Source of the DNA: Leucogyrophana mollusca
Taxonomy: Eukaryota; Basidiomycota; Agaricomycetes; Boletales
Assembly: GCA_021014945.1 (NCBI GenBank)
Contig: MU266668.1
Coordinates: forward strand, 1-24,297
Direction of reading: 5' to 3'
Length of the DNA stretch: 24,297 nucleotides
The notes beneath the pieces were generated by a model. That model was not told the origin of the DNA. It did no database searches and worked only from the letters and a program-made list of their open reading frames with translations. This document shows, piece after piece, positions 1 through 11,085 of the stretch; position 1 is the stretch's first letter, and every line of letters starts with the position of its first letter. A program made the position numbers and the translations under genes.

Positions 1-550
1 CGGGCAAGAAGTTGGCGCTCTTGACAGTCCCGGCCACGAGCACCAATAACGCCATCACCGCCCCGCCCTTATCAGAATGCTCCTTCCGGTCGCTCTGGGA
101 ATAACTATCGGGGCTGTCACAGGTATGCCATTGACAAAACAACGCCAAGTGGATGGCCTTTGTCAAAATGATCTTGTTCATCATCGAAAACAAGGGCTTA
201 GGGACCTGCTGCAAAATGACAATCCAGGAAGGTCAGGATCAGACATTTCCGTAGTATTCCGGTATTTTCCACCTGGGAGGAATCACAAAATCTATCATGA
301 ATTACAATGGTATCCACCAGGTGCGGAAAGCCACAATCACAATCAGAATGATGACTCACCAAGCAGGTTTATAAAGTGCGTCGATTGATATAAACCATGA
401 AGCTTCGGGTTTGTATTCGTCTTTCAGCGTGGACCTTGTCGTTAATGTCCATCAATATCACACTTAGACTGTTGAAGCGCTCTACAAAGTATACCGTCAC
501 AGACCTAGGTGTTCCAGAACAGTTGCAAGAATTATTTTGATTGCAGACAT
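1..550 (-). CDS. possible partial gene running off the left edge, unrecognised
   Basis: I do not recognise this product. On the minus strand an open frame of 69 codons runs from a TTTTGCAG acceptor (exon from 208) to the window edge. It can be joined to three upstream pieces by plausible short introns: exons about 464-540, 360-420, 245-272 and <1-208, with introns 421-463, 273-359 (donor GTGAGT) and 209-244. The reading phase is kept throughout. The joined peptide contains WFISIDALYKPAW and ends in a hydrophobic stretch (MALLVLVAGTVKSANFLP) that could be a membrane segment. The 5' end is unresolved; an ATG lies near 549 on the minus strand. No signature residues are visible. One intron is only 36 nt and another 43 nt, so this could also be chance frames. 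Low confidence. Confidence 0.3.
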
Positions 551-906
551 TTTTTTAATGGAAATTAATTGTCTGTGCATGTACAGGTTTACCATATCTT
601 CATCGTCTCACTGATGCATGAGAGCATGCTGATGGGTATGTGTTAGGCGAGTCGCTTGTGACCAGATGGTGGAATGGGTGCACGCCTGTGCCCGCAAAGC
701 TCGGTGAAATTTTTTACAGCAATGCGGGATAAATCAAACATTGCTCGTGTCCGGTGGCAAGCTCTGCAGTAAAGTTTCTGTATATATCGCAGCATGAGCG
801 GCAGCAAACGCGGGAGACAACAAGAAGTATTTACATAGAGCCCACAGCCGAGAGCACAGCATAGGTAGCAATAAATCATCTTAGTTGCGATGTCGATTTT
901 CGTATC

Positions 907-3510
907 ATGATTTCTCCCCGACTCGAGCTCGCGTTATCCGCCCTCAAGCTGGTCCTCGTCTCTCAGTTCTTTCGCAGCGCAGTAATAACAATATTAGCCG
1001 CCGCGCAAGCATCAGAATACGCACCAGTACGCAACGTCGAGTGTCCGGCTACCCTCTTACGCAGCGTCCAAAACCAAACTCTTAATGCACAAGAGCAGAG
1101 CTACATAACTGGGCGGGAGACAGGTCCTATCGCCAAGGCATGGTCGGACTGGCTTGGAGACGGCCAGGCGCTGGATTATGATATGACCTCGTTCAAAGGG
1201 AAGCTTCCCAGGATAGGAATTGCTTTGGGAGGCGGCGGATACCGGGCTGCGCAGTACGGTGCCGGTGTACTCTCTGCGCTGGACGCACGGAACAGCACAG
1301 CGAAGAAAAGTGGTACCGGTGGGCTCTTACAAGTCGCGACGTACTTGTCGGCCTCGTCAGGTCAGTGACTGGTTTGTGGCTGCGGCTTAGCCGGTAGTAA
1401 CAACCATCCAGGGGGTTCATGGTTGGCGGGCTCACTTATCCTCAATGACTGGCCGTCAATACCAGATCTGGTCTATGGAAATGGCGGAGACCTTCCTGGA
1501 TGGATGCTCGACCTCGACCTCATAGCTCCAGATAGTATCGACACAAGTGACCCCAACAACATGGCTTTCTATGGCGACATTCTAGCAGACGTCACAGCAA
1601 AAGCAAAATCCGGGTTGTAAGTCTATTCGATACACAACTTACTCCATGTTGATGAGCCCACCGTGTAGAGATGTGAGCGCGACAGATCTGTGGGGTCGAA
1701 TGGTTGCATACCACTTTCTGAACGGCACGACCAGGTCTAATTTTTATGAGAATACGTCCACGGCGCACGGCGCGGGCCAGCTGTGGTCTCACGTCCCTTT
1801 CCTTCCTTCATATCAGAATTTCTCGATGCCCTTCCCCATTGTTGTAACGAACTCGCAGCCTGTGGGGACGAATGTGACGACAGTGGCGCCTCTGGGTGCT
1901 GTTGTGTATGAGGTAAGCTCTGCCGCTCGTTCATAAAAGATCGTGTTGATTTGGTTTGCGTTGCGATCACGAAGATCACGCCGTTCGAATTCGGCTCTTG
2001 GGATCCGAATCTCAGCACGATGATCCCCACCCAGTTTTCAGGAACGCGCCTAACGGGCGGGTATCCCACTAACAACACCGCATGTGTTACCGGTTTTGAT
2101 CAAGCAAGTTTCATCATGGGGACGAGTGCCAGCATGTTTAATGTACTTCAACAACTATCGTCAGCCGTCCTCTTCTGACGCAGCTGCGTATAGGTGCTCT
2201 TGGATGGGTCGAGCGACAACATCAACGACTTCAACTCGGAAAACGGAGACCAAACTGGAATGTCGTATCTCCTCCAGCAACTGTCTGGGGATGCCCCAAC
2301 TCGTGCCCTGAATGTTGCCAACTGGCCAAATGTCTGTGCTCGTACCCTTTTCTGTGCTCGGCTGTCTCCCTTACGCATGTCACAATCACCTAGTCATTTC
2401 AAAACCTTACTCCCTCTGCTTTCGGAGATGCTGCTTCCGAATGGCTGGATCTTATTGATGGTGGATCGAACGGGGAGAATGTCCCCCTCGGCAATCTCTT
2501 CGTTAAAGCTCGAGAGCTGGATGTCGTTGTGGCGATCGATGCTGGCGCAGATAATGCAACAAATAGTTGGCCAAAGTATGTTAATTCATTTCGTTATGTA
2601 GCCCTCATGACTCTGATATGTTTCGCAGCGGTACTTCCCCTCTAACTGCATCAGAACGCATATCATCTATCCTCTCGACGTCCCATCAACAGTTCCCCCC
2701 TATCCCATCATCACCAGCCGATTTTATCTCGACGGGCGTAAACCAGCGACCGACCTTCTTTGGCTGCGACCCAGCGCAGAATCCACCAGAATATCCTTTA
2801 GTAATATATCTTCCTAATTCCCCCCCGCTGGACGGAGATGCACCTGCTACCAAGTCAGTCAATATGTCACATTCTATCAGCTTACTGATGCTCAGCTTCT
2901 TTTTTTACTCGCCCATGCAGTGCCCCCACATTCCAATTCTCGTACTCTTCCCTATTCACCGCTGTCTTCCTCAACCAAGCATTTGCAAACACCCTGGGCG
3001 GCTTTGTCCCAAACACCACCGATGCAGACCCTAACTTTGGAAAGTGTCTCCAATGTGCTGCCATCGACCGAGCGCGCTATAAAGCATCGCCCACACCCTC
3101 GCGGTCGGATGTCTGCACCACATGTTTTTCCCAGTACTGCTACAGCCCTTCAAACCCACCAAGTGTATCCGAACTACCTGGACGGGATTACAACTTCACC
3201 GACCCAGATCCAGACGCATACAACAAGGTAGTGGAATTCCTGAAAACTCACGTGGGAGTTCTGGTTGGGGGAATCCTTGGACTGTTGGCACTCATTGGGG
3301 TAATAATTGGTTTCATGTGAGTTCCACTCTCGTTAGCTTGTAAGTGTCACTAACGCACTACTCTGCCACAGATTCTGGTGGCGAAGACGAAGGGAACGCA
3401 AGGCCACATACAGTCGCGTCGATGAACTTCGCGATGATGATGAACCTTGGAGGCACTACGATACTAACTCGGGGATTTACGAAATGCCCAAGCTCTCATT
3501 GGATTCATAG
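907..3510 (+). CDS. lysophospholipase / phospholipase B (PLA2c-like) with C-terminal membrane anchor
   Basis: Predicted fungal phospholipase B, which releases fatty acids from (lyso)phospholipids at the cell surface or in the secretory pathway. Exons: 907-1360, 1412-1616, 1669-1912, 1975-2142, 2194-2331, 2394-2575, 2629-2853, 2921-3316, 3372-3510, giving 716 aa; every junction keeps frame. Seen in the protein: a hydrophobic N-terminus (signal peptide, residues about 10-36), the oxyanion loop GGGGYR (108-113), the nucleophile elbow ASSGGSW with Ser151, and the catalytic Asp of LIDGGSN (Asp425). A cysteine cluster CLQC...CTTC...C lies near residues 590-615. A single transmembrane helix (near 646-668) is followed by a basic RRRR and an acidic tail of about 45 residues. 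The family usually has G-x-S-G-G at the elbow; here the first Gly is Ala. Many fungal relatives are GPI-anchored or soluble, so the helix with a cytosolic tail is distinctive. The start is the first in-frame ATG before the signal sequence. Family assignment is firm; the exact substrate is not. Confidence 0.93.
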
Positions 3511-4910
3511 TTTTCGTTGTTCTGCTTTCTTGTTACATACGTTGTTGGATTGTTTGTTGTCTACCATTGCTCTGGAAACTCACCGCCATACTTATAACTC
3601 TCATTCCGTACGCACGCGCACATCTCCACCTTGGGACTACTAAACATCGTCTCCTTGTATTCTTATGGTATTCTGCATTTGTCTCATGAGGTGAAAGCCC
3701 TGATCATCACCCTGTACATCGACTCGGGCTAAAGTCTACAACCACCGTTACTGCGGTATGATGGACAAGTACAAATAAGTGCTGGGTTAGATTACCGGAG
3801 GTATCGGGGTAGCGTATTGCGAGATGGATCTTGATGGGGGTTGGGAGAGGGCAGTTTCGTAGTTCCAGCCCTGCCAGTGTACCTCCTTCAGCTTCATCCA
3901 TAGCCATAACCTTGCACGCCGTGGGCAAGCTCAACCAGCTCGGTACAGCTCCCACGAGAGGAAACCTATAGTGGGTGCGTGTCGACCAAGTCGACGCTCC
4001 CCATTCGCCGCTTCTTTTGGTGCTGGGGTCAACAACATCACTGCAACGAGCTCCACAGTATGAAGGCAGCATTTCAACGCGCTCATCATGAAACAAGTCA
4101 AGCTCGGATCAATTATTGAGTAGGCTAGTGAAGATGCATCATTGCGGCTCGCTCCCACCGGCGAGATAGAATTAGTTGTCTAACGGGTATTGGGGGAACA
4201 GTGGAAAGTAATAGTACAAACCAAGGAAGCTGGCGAACAGAAAGGTGAGGGCATGCAATTGAAACGACTCAGCGAGTGACTAATTCCGATGTGGTACCCA
4301 CAAGTACAGATCCTGAGTTGTTCCGATACCGACTACGAACCGACTGCCCAGTGAGTACGCAAGACAGCGAAGAGCTTTGCTATCGAACGGATCTCCTACC
4401 TGCAGTCACATCATCAAACTCCACAGCCCATTGCTAGGGCACAGGGACCACGTCTGATTTTTACATCAGCGGTGATTACATTGCAATTACCGCCGATGGA
4501 AAATCCAGACGAGACTTTTCATGCACCAGACGCCCACACCCCGCGGCTGCTGGGTACCGGTAGACTCGGAAGAGTACCATACCGATACCAGATATGCTCG
4601 AGATGCAACGCGCTTCTCAGTGATACCTGCAGAAACCACTCTGCCGTCAGCGATGGCGACGATCATCAGCACGATCAACAACGCTGACTTGTGAATCACC
4701 CGGCCCGTAAAGAAAGATGGAAGGCGGTAATGACCACAATTGCCCACGTGTAATCGCTCCGAGAGTGGTTTCGTCCCCTGGTTTACATGTTGACCACGAC
4801 GGAAATCTGTGCACCGATGTTCCCGACAAGTCATTGCAGCGATCGCTCACAGGAGACGGATACCAGATATGCCATGCTTCCCCTCTTGCTCTCCATCATC
4901 GCATAATTGG
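3511..4910. other. convergent intergenic region
   Basis: This 1.4 kb lies between the 3' ends of the phospholipase (plus) and aspartic protease (minus) genes. Open frames of 60-130 codons occur on both strands (for example minus 3707-4096 and 4487-4834, plus 4472-4687). None shows a domain, a convincing signal peptide or splice-linked continuation. Presumably it holds the two 3' UTRs and terminators. I see no RNA gene or mobile element. Confidence 0.5.
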
Positions 4911-6942
4911 CTACCCCACAACTCGGTTGTTGATGCTGGGCGAGAACCCAACACGCCCACCGTGCGAGTAGTCGTAGGTTGAGTACCCTAGTGTTGAAGC
5001 CGACCTGGTCAAGCACAAAACGAAGGAGCAGTAACATGGGATGCTTACAAGACTTAAGGAATTCGTCGCCTGTTTAGCAGGTCAAAAGTAACCACCAAAA
5101 TCAGCAGGGACTTATGACGGAGTGTGGCGGACGTACCAATGATGGCAAAGTCGTCCCCGAATCCATCCCCCAATGATAGGATGCCTCCGATGCACCGGCT
5201 GTGCGATTGGGGTGTCACACGAGGGAGGGTAAGAAAGTATGATTTAACTCACTCAGAGTCAGAGGATAATCTTCCCAAGTTAAAGTCCAGCGTGCTTAAC
5301 TCGAAAGCTTTCCCATCAAACGAAAGTGAAATGGACGGGTAGGAGGAACACGGGTAGGAATAGAAACCTAGTCGACCACCAAAATATTATCGTAAGAACT
5401 GTGTTGTGGTGACGACTTGGCGGAGCACCTACCGTCAAAAACACCAGACTCCTTTTGCGATCCGGGGATCTACAAAATGGAAGAGTATCAGCAGGTTAGT
5501 GGAGAAGTATGGGTTCTGAAAGAGTGCAAAGCAGGCTTTTACTTACCTGGTTATAAAGCTGCCTTGCGACCAAATCGGGGACATAGATGAGCGTCGTACC
5601 CGTATCGATCGCCTGCAAAATTGCATAGCTTAGAAGAGAAACGGGGCTCACGAAAAGATGAGAGTCGCACGGCAGTGACCACGACTGGCATCGTCATCCC
5701 GTTCACGAACAATCCATCCATCGAAACCGACCAATAGGTCTACTGAGCACATGAATACGCTAACGAGCAGAGCGAATGAGAAGCCGTACCCTTGATTTCA
5801 CGGGCACCCACGTTATTGGCCCAATTGTCTTCGTAACATCGTAACATCCAAAGCAGATCTATGCGGGGATGACAGATCAGTGTGTTTCAAAGACGATTTG
5901 GAGAGGACGAGAACGGCGAAACAAAACTTACCTCGGATCCGTGCGCTTCCTTTCTCGCCAAAAATATGCTGAATAAAGGAGCCGCAACGCGACGTTGCGT
6001 CATCAACGTCTCGAAAAACGTTGGGTGGCGTGAAGAAGCGATCGACCCAAAAGCGAGGCCGATAAGTCCGTCACTTGGCGTATCGTTGAAGTCGTCAGAT
6101 ACTTGGCTTACGGCACCAAAGTATTGCGAGGTAGCAGGAAGTGAGCCCACGGTGACGGTGTCATGAGCAAGTGTGCCACGGACTTCACCAACACCCTATG
6201 GAACGAGATAAATCAATCCCAAGGGGACGGCACCGGGGAACATACGCACATATGTGACGTTGAACGGTGTTCCAGTGTTTACATAGGCCCGGCTCGTTGT
6301 TGGATCAAACTGTCCATTATTACACATATCGCATCCAACTGGGATCCATAGGTCTGCAGAACCTGTATCAACATCAAATGTAAGTTGTTGGGTGCCGAAC
6401 TGGAGGGGACCGTAATATTCAAGGTCTAGCGATCCGGAAATATCATCGGTTAACGGATTGTTCGCAGTTTGTGAGGTGGGGCGGGCGTCGACAAGAGGAA
6501 CTGGGAGTTCCGAGTCCGCTGCTGCAGAGACGAGGGTACCACTAACGCTTGTCGCTGCGTCTGCGTCTGCTTCAGCATCAACCAAGGGGTCGAGGACTGA
6601 GGGATCCGGAGCTAAATCGATGCCCTGCAGATAATCTGATGCCTTGGCATATTTCTGCATTACGCTCTGTAGTTCCTTTTTCTTCGATGCGGAGTAAGGA
6701 TGATGACTGCATGAGCACAGCATGCATCAAGAGTAAAAGACAGAACTTACTGCATAAGCAGGGTTGAACAGCGGGATACCGCCGACGCCGTCGATGGTAG
6801 CTTTGCGTATAAACGGGCGCCTGAGTTTTGCAAGATGGTATTTGCTTGACACGTTCCTACGTTCGGATGGATCGCGAATCGGCCAAGGTGACACCCCCGT
6901 TACCAGGAGAACAAGGATCAAAAGGCGATAGGAAGTACGCAT
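4911..6942 (-). CDS. secreted pepsin-like aspartic protease (family A1)
   Basis: Predicted secreted A1 endopeptidase made as a pre-pro-enzyme. Eleven exons (minus order): 6942-6751, 6681-6250, 6195-5932, 5858-5790, 5739-5671, 5612-5547, 5469-5433, 5367-5253, 5198-5137, 5069-5049, 4987-4911, giving 467 aa with all phases consistent. Residues 1-20 form a signal peptide (MRTSYRLLILVLLVTGVSP). A propeptide of about 130 residues follows, containing the KELQ..MQKYAKA helix. Catalytic Asp169 lies in DVDTGSADLW and Asp345 in AIDTGTTL. Other landmarks are GLIGLAFGS, a CFGC segment, YWSVSMDG, and the C-terminal GDEFLKSWYSTYDY and RVGFSPSINN typical of fungal members. Both catalytic aspartates are intact, so it should be active. 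Exon 10 is only 21 nt. The first intron acceptor (6682) was chosen over a nearer CAG because it alone keeps frame. The ATG at 6942 is the first in-frame ATG and begins the signal peptide. Its nearest minus-strand neighbour, GH16 gene A, ends at 7909, about 1 kb away. Confidence 0.93.
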
Positions 6943-7908
6943 CGGGAGCGACAATGTGGTCGGAATGGGCGAATGTGGGGAAGGGTGCGCGGATACAAGA
7001 GGCCTGGCTCTTTAGCGTACTGGGGTTGCACATTCTATGTCAGACTAGCTTTGTCTCTGATCGGACTCGTCGCGTTTCGAACATGACGATGACTGGCATC
7101 AGCTGAAATCTAAAGGACGATGCAAAGCATCAGTCGCATGTTCCTACTCCCGCGAGTTTGAGGCTGTCAGATCGACTTACTTAACATAAATCCCTGTCCC
7201 CCGCATAATTCTTGCGTTTGTCAAAGCCGCTGCAACCCCCCATCGTTGGGCAGAGAGTCAGACTGGACACATCGTCCGAGCCGAAGTCGTCAGGCTGATT
7301 CTAGAAATGATAGGCATTTTCTCGAGTTGGCTTTTACGATCAGTCTCGGTAGGCCGTGCGATCAACGATCTGAGTCCTGATCGATGTCAGCGATGGGGTG
7401 TCATAAAATAGATTTTATAACCTCACCTTCAACTATTGCTATCATCGTTTCCATCGCTTGTCATTTCAACCAGATCGGATGGCTCGGCGAGTGAGACCAA
7501 ATTATTGCAGCAAGATACGCATCTGGGAAGCTCGTAGTAGCCTGTTCAGCGCTGTTCAACATTCCGATTCAATCCTGATTATCCTGCAGGAACGGCGAAG
7601 GACTGCCGAAGTGTAGTTCCGCTCATGACAACAATGAAGCGACTGGCTATCATCTGTCTGTCGAGTCCGCACAGGATGAAGTTTCGACCAGTGGACGCTC
7701 TCAGCTACAATCGATTTAAGGGTCCGATTATATGTCTGCCGGCTTTACCCGAGCCTGAACTCGTCCTTTCCAGTTCATCCTCTGCTGAGCTCGCTTAGCG
7801 TCCATACTGACCCAGAGTCACAGTTGAAATCAAAAATTAGGACAAATCGAGAGTAATATTTTAAACCAAAGGGAACCCATGTCATCTAAATGCCCGAAAG
7901 AAGATAGT
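6943..7908. other. intergenic region, promoter side of the aspartic protease gene
   Basis: About 970 bp between the protease start and the GH16 gene A stop, both on the minus strand. It must hold the protease promoter and the GH16 terminator. I see no clear TATA box within 150 bp of the protease ATG and no supported gene; the 92-codon plus frame at 6828-7106 overlaps the protease exon and looks like a shadow. Confidence 0.4.
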
Positions 7909-9138
7909 CTAAGGAGTGATCAACGGCGGCCCAACAGGGGTGTAGATTTTGAGAGAATTTATCTCCCAGTATGCGTTGCTGAACGCCGAGGGGTTGTTGT
8001 CGACGACTAGGTAAACGCGTCAAATTAGTCGCGCTGAAGACCAAAATCAAAGCAGATCATACATGCAGTGCACGTCGGGGCGGCGTTAGCGCAACTCGAT
8101 GTGCCCCAAACCGACCCAGCCCAATCCCCCTTTCAAAAAGGTTAGATCCATGACCAAAGCAGAGCGGGAGCGTTCGGGGAGACGACAAAGACTCACACAA
8201 AATGTTAAATCGAATATCACATTGTGGTCATTGAAATGGTCCTGATAATTGCAATTGTTCCCCGTCGGGAAGGAGGCATCAGGTATCCTGGATATCAGGA
8301 AGTCGGGATCTGGGCCATCTGGCAGGAGAAAGGGATCGCGCTTGATATACCAGACACTAATGCCGTGGTCTCGGGCTCTTCTCATCGCGAAGTACCCTCC
8401 TCCTGCGACATTGAACGATGTTCCGTACGTCCCGTACCGGAGGGAAGTACCACAGCCTTGATTGGAGTTCACAGAGGTATCGCAGCTGGCCGACACAGCT
8501 GTGCTGTTAGCGGGGTCAATATGCATTGTCCTCTTCAGAAATCGGCAGTACTATGAACTCACCCAGCCTGCAAGCGATACGGAGGCATGCTACACCCCGG
8601 AGTGGTGTGGAGAGATGCAAGGTTGGTGGCGCCAATATTGACGCCCTCTATGATGTCAATCTCTCCTCCCTGAGGCCAAGGACCTTGTTGGCTCGTCGAC
8701 CACCACGCTGGCCAGGTAGAGCAACCCTCGGGCATGTGCGAGAGATCTAGGATGTAGATGCCGTCGCCGTAAGCCTGGTATGATGTGATTCGAACACTAT
8801 CGCGACCACGCGCGCCCGGAGCAACCATGGTTTTGTTATCAGCGCGCATAAAAAACTTGGTATCCGAAGCTTAGGACCTTTAATGAGCAGGATGCATTCC
8901 GCGGAACTGAATGGCGCGTACCAGACGTCAGACCTCTCTGGAGAGCGGTATTTTTATCCACGTAGTTGACGCGGCCATGCGTAGGATCGTCAAAAGTCTC
9001 CCAGTTGAACCCATTCAGGAAGTCACGGCCGACGAATTTATCCTTTAGAACATATGTTGCAGGGTCCGGAAACAGCTGGGCGGAAGTGAGTAGCACAAAG
9101 ATGGCGGGCAAGAGCAATGCGCTGAATTTGGCACGCAT
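7909..9138 (-). CDS. GH16 endo-beta-1,3(4)-glucanase, gene A (catalytic residues intact)
   Basis: Predicted secreted glycoside hydrolase family 16 enzyme of the fungal laminarinase / mixed-linkage glucanase type, cleaving beta-1,3-glucans in cell walls or substrate. Exons (minus order): 9138-8922, 8869-8563, 8503-8197, 8129-8063, 8006-7909; 331 aa. Residues 1-20 are a signal peptide (MRAKFSALLLPAIFVLLTSA). Substrate-cleft landmarks are WETFDDPTHGRVNYV, MPEGCSTWPAWW and the active site GGEIDIIEG, with Glu142 as nucleophile, Asp144 as helper and Glu147 as acid/base. The C-terminal half has FAMRR, the FDLTFCGDWAG strand and YWEINSLKIY. All introns are 52-67 nt. It sits about 770 bp downstream of a close paralogue in the same orientation, with matching exon number and intron phases, so the pair arose by tandem duplication. 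Family is certain; exact linkage specificity is inferred. Confidence 0.95.
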
Positions 9139-9225
9139 GTTGGTGCTGCGTGCTGAAACGAGTGTACAGGTTAAGTGAAGACGTACGATGTCGCCCCAGA
9201 GCTGTGGGCGAGACGGTCGGCCTCG

Positions 9226-9237
9226 TTTTAAATAAAA
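9226..9237 (-). promoter_or_regulatory. candidate TATA element of GH16 gene A
   Basis: An A/T run reading TTTTATTTAAAA on the minus strand lies 88-99 bp upstream of the ATG at 9138, at a plausible distance for a fungal core promoter with a short leader. Position and composition are the only support. Confidence 0.4.
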
Positions 9238-9540
9238 GACTGCGGGGTGTTATGAGGGAGAGAGAACGGCGGCTGACTTGACTTGATTGATCACCATCGT
9301 AGTTCGGACTAGTGCCAGGAACCGAAACGGAATTCATTGGTAAAGCATTCCAACCATCCCCCCGGAACCCGAGGCACCGGCATCGGCTCGTTATTGGCGC
9401 TTTCCAAAAGGCTTTCTCATATTTTTCTGAAATCGAACCTGAGAATGTGTGGGTGTGGGCATTGCTGCTTGCATGATGATGTTTAGAATAGCCTGACACT
9501 GAAGTACTGACTGACACTGTGACAGCCCGAGTGAAGCGAT

Positions 9541-9614
9541 CAGGTGACCAATGGCGCGAGACCGCCACGTGACTCATAGCACCGCCACGGCATCAGGGGT
9601 CACTCAGGTCACCT
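9541..9614. promoter_or_regulatory. motif cluster upstream of GH16 gene A
   Basis: Within 74 bp there is AGGTGACC (9542-9549) and its exact reverse complement GGTCACCT (9607-9614). GGTCAC is directly repeated (9598-9603 and 9607-9612). ACCGCCACG occurs twice, 20 bp apart (9561-9569 and 9581-9589). The first copy runs into CACGTGACTCA, which combines an E-box and a Gcn4-type TGACTCA core. It lies about 400-475 bp upstream of gene A. That these are binding sites is inference. Confidence 0.3.
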
Positions 9615-9907
9615 TGCAGTGATTATTTATCCTGCTAAACTCGCCGAGTAGTCCCGACTTTCTGCGCGATTCGTAGACCACTCAGGTCTTTCTCCGCTCT
9701 ACGCACCTAACCTAAGCACGCAACGTAACCGTAACAAGCCGGCATCTCCACAAAGTCAACGTCTAGCCGAGAGGCTTGGGTCGTGAAGGACAAGTTTGAT
9801 TCAGTCAGGGAGTAGTGGTATCACGAGAAGAAAACGATATAGTGATAGATCCCAGAGCACGGAGCCAGGAGGACCTAGGAACAGCGAAAAACAAACTAAG
9901 GAGCGAC

Positions 9908-11085
9908 CTAAGACTGCTCGGAAGGTATGTAGATTTTGAGTGAGTTAATTTCCCAGTAAGCGCTTGTGAACGCGGATGGGTTGTTATCCACAACTAGCGA
10001 GAAAAGTCAGAAAAGTCACACATAATGTTCAACATAGCGGGCGACTTACATGCGTTACATGTCGGACCGAGGCTGGCACAACTTGACGTGGTCCAATCTG
10101 CCCCGGCCCAGTCGCCCTTTCAGGTTGTTCAGATAACTAGCTGCGTATGGGAGGGTGCATGGTTACTCACGCAAAATGTCAGGTCTATCATGATCTGCTG
10201 TGGTTTGAAATGCTGGTCGTAGTCGCAATCGCTCCCCACCGGGAAATACGCGTCGGGCGGCAGTGCTTGCAGAAACGTGGGTTCTGGGGTATCAGACAAA
10301 GGGAAGGTGTCGCGGGGTAAAAACCAGACGCTGATACCCTCAACCTTGTCTCTTCGCATTGCGAAGTACCCCCCTCCGGCTTTGTTGAACTGGTCACCGT
10401 AAGTGCCATTGCGGAGAGAGGTACCACAGCCCTGACCGGAGCTGCAGTTGGTTGATACGGTAGTACTATTCGGGTGGATTATCGCAATCAATGGGGTCAG
10501 GCTGTACACTCGGGTATAGACGAGCAGGAAATTGGACTCACCCGGTCTGCAGGCGGTTCTGGGGCACAAGACAGCCTGGAGTGGTGTGCAGCGACACGAG
10601 GTCGGAGGCACCGATATTGACACCCTCGATGATGTCGATCACACTTCCTGAGGAAGCATCCTTTGTCCGAAACGCTGGCCAGGTTGAGCACCCCTCAGGC
10701 ATGTGCGAGACATCGAGGATATAGATGCCTTCGCTGTAAGCCTCATTAGACAGGATTCGAATACTATCGCGACCGCGAGCAGCCGGGGAAACCACGGTCT
10801 GGTCATCAGCACGCATGAGAAATTTGGTATCCGAAGCTTTAGATGTTCTATGAGCGGGGCGCGCCAAGTGGCTGAGCGGCGCGTACCAAACGTCAGATTT
10901 TTCTGGAGAGCGGTGGCTTGGTCCACGTAGTTGACGCGGCCATGCGTAGGGTCGTCAATTGTCTGCCAAGTGAATGCATCGAGGAAGCCCTGACCGACGA
11001 ACTGCTCCTTCAGAACGTACGGTCCGGCCCAGACGGGTAGCACGAGGACGGCGGGCAACAGAAACGCGTTGAATCTGGTATGCAT
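9908..11085 (-). CDS. GH16 beta-glucanase paralogue, gene B, nucleophile Glu replaced by Val
   Basis: Paralogue of the GH16 gene just downstream. Exons (minus order): 11085-10887, 10836-10542, 10465-10171, 10116-10050, 9993-9908; 313 aa. It has a signal peptide (residues 1-20), DDPTHGRVNYV, MPEGCSTWPAF, FAMRR, TFCGDWAGADW and YWEINSLKIY. Exon count, phases and most of the sequence match gene A. The decisive difference is the active site: where gene A has GGEIDIIEG, gene B has GSVIDIIEG. The nucleophile position is Val132 (codon GTG at 10642-10640), while Asp134 and the acid/base Glu137 remain. The loop just before it is four residues shorter (the PWPQGG segment is reduced). Family knowledge says the first Glu of ExDxxE is the nucleophile, so retaining hydrolysis is predicted to be lost. 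The frame is otherwise intact and splice sites are good, so a non-catalytic glucan-binding role, a recent decay, or a base error are all possible. Confidence 0.92.

Larger units (their letters stand above)
9139..9907. other. spacer between the tandem GH16 genes
   Basis: This 769 bp holds the gene A promoter and the gene B terminator. A 179-codon minus frame (9038-9577) crosses the gene A start and has no domain; I treat it as spurious. A cluster of short repeated motifs at 9541-9614 is described under findings. Confidence 0.5.

Noticed and set aside
3707..4158. Minus-strand frames of 129 and 75 codons after the phospholipase gene
   Set aside because: No signal peptide, domain or splice continuation; they overlap one another in different frames.
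4584..4872. 14-bp direct repeat GATACCAGATATGC at 4584-4597 and 4859-4872
   Set aside because: About one such match is expected by chance among all pairs in a 24-kb window, and nothing around it suggests an element.
9038..9577. 179-codon minus-strand frame upstream of GH16 gene A
   Set aside because: It overlaps the gene A signal peptide in another frame and lacks family features.
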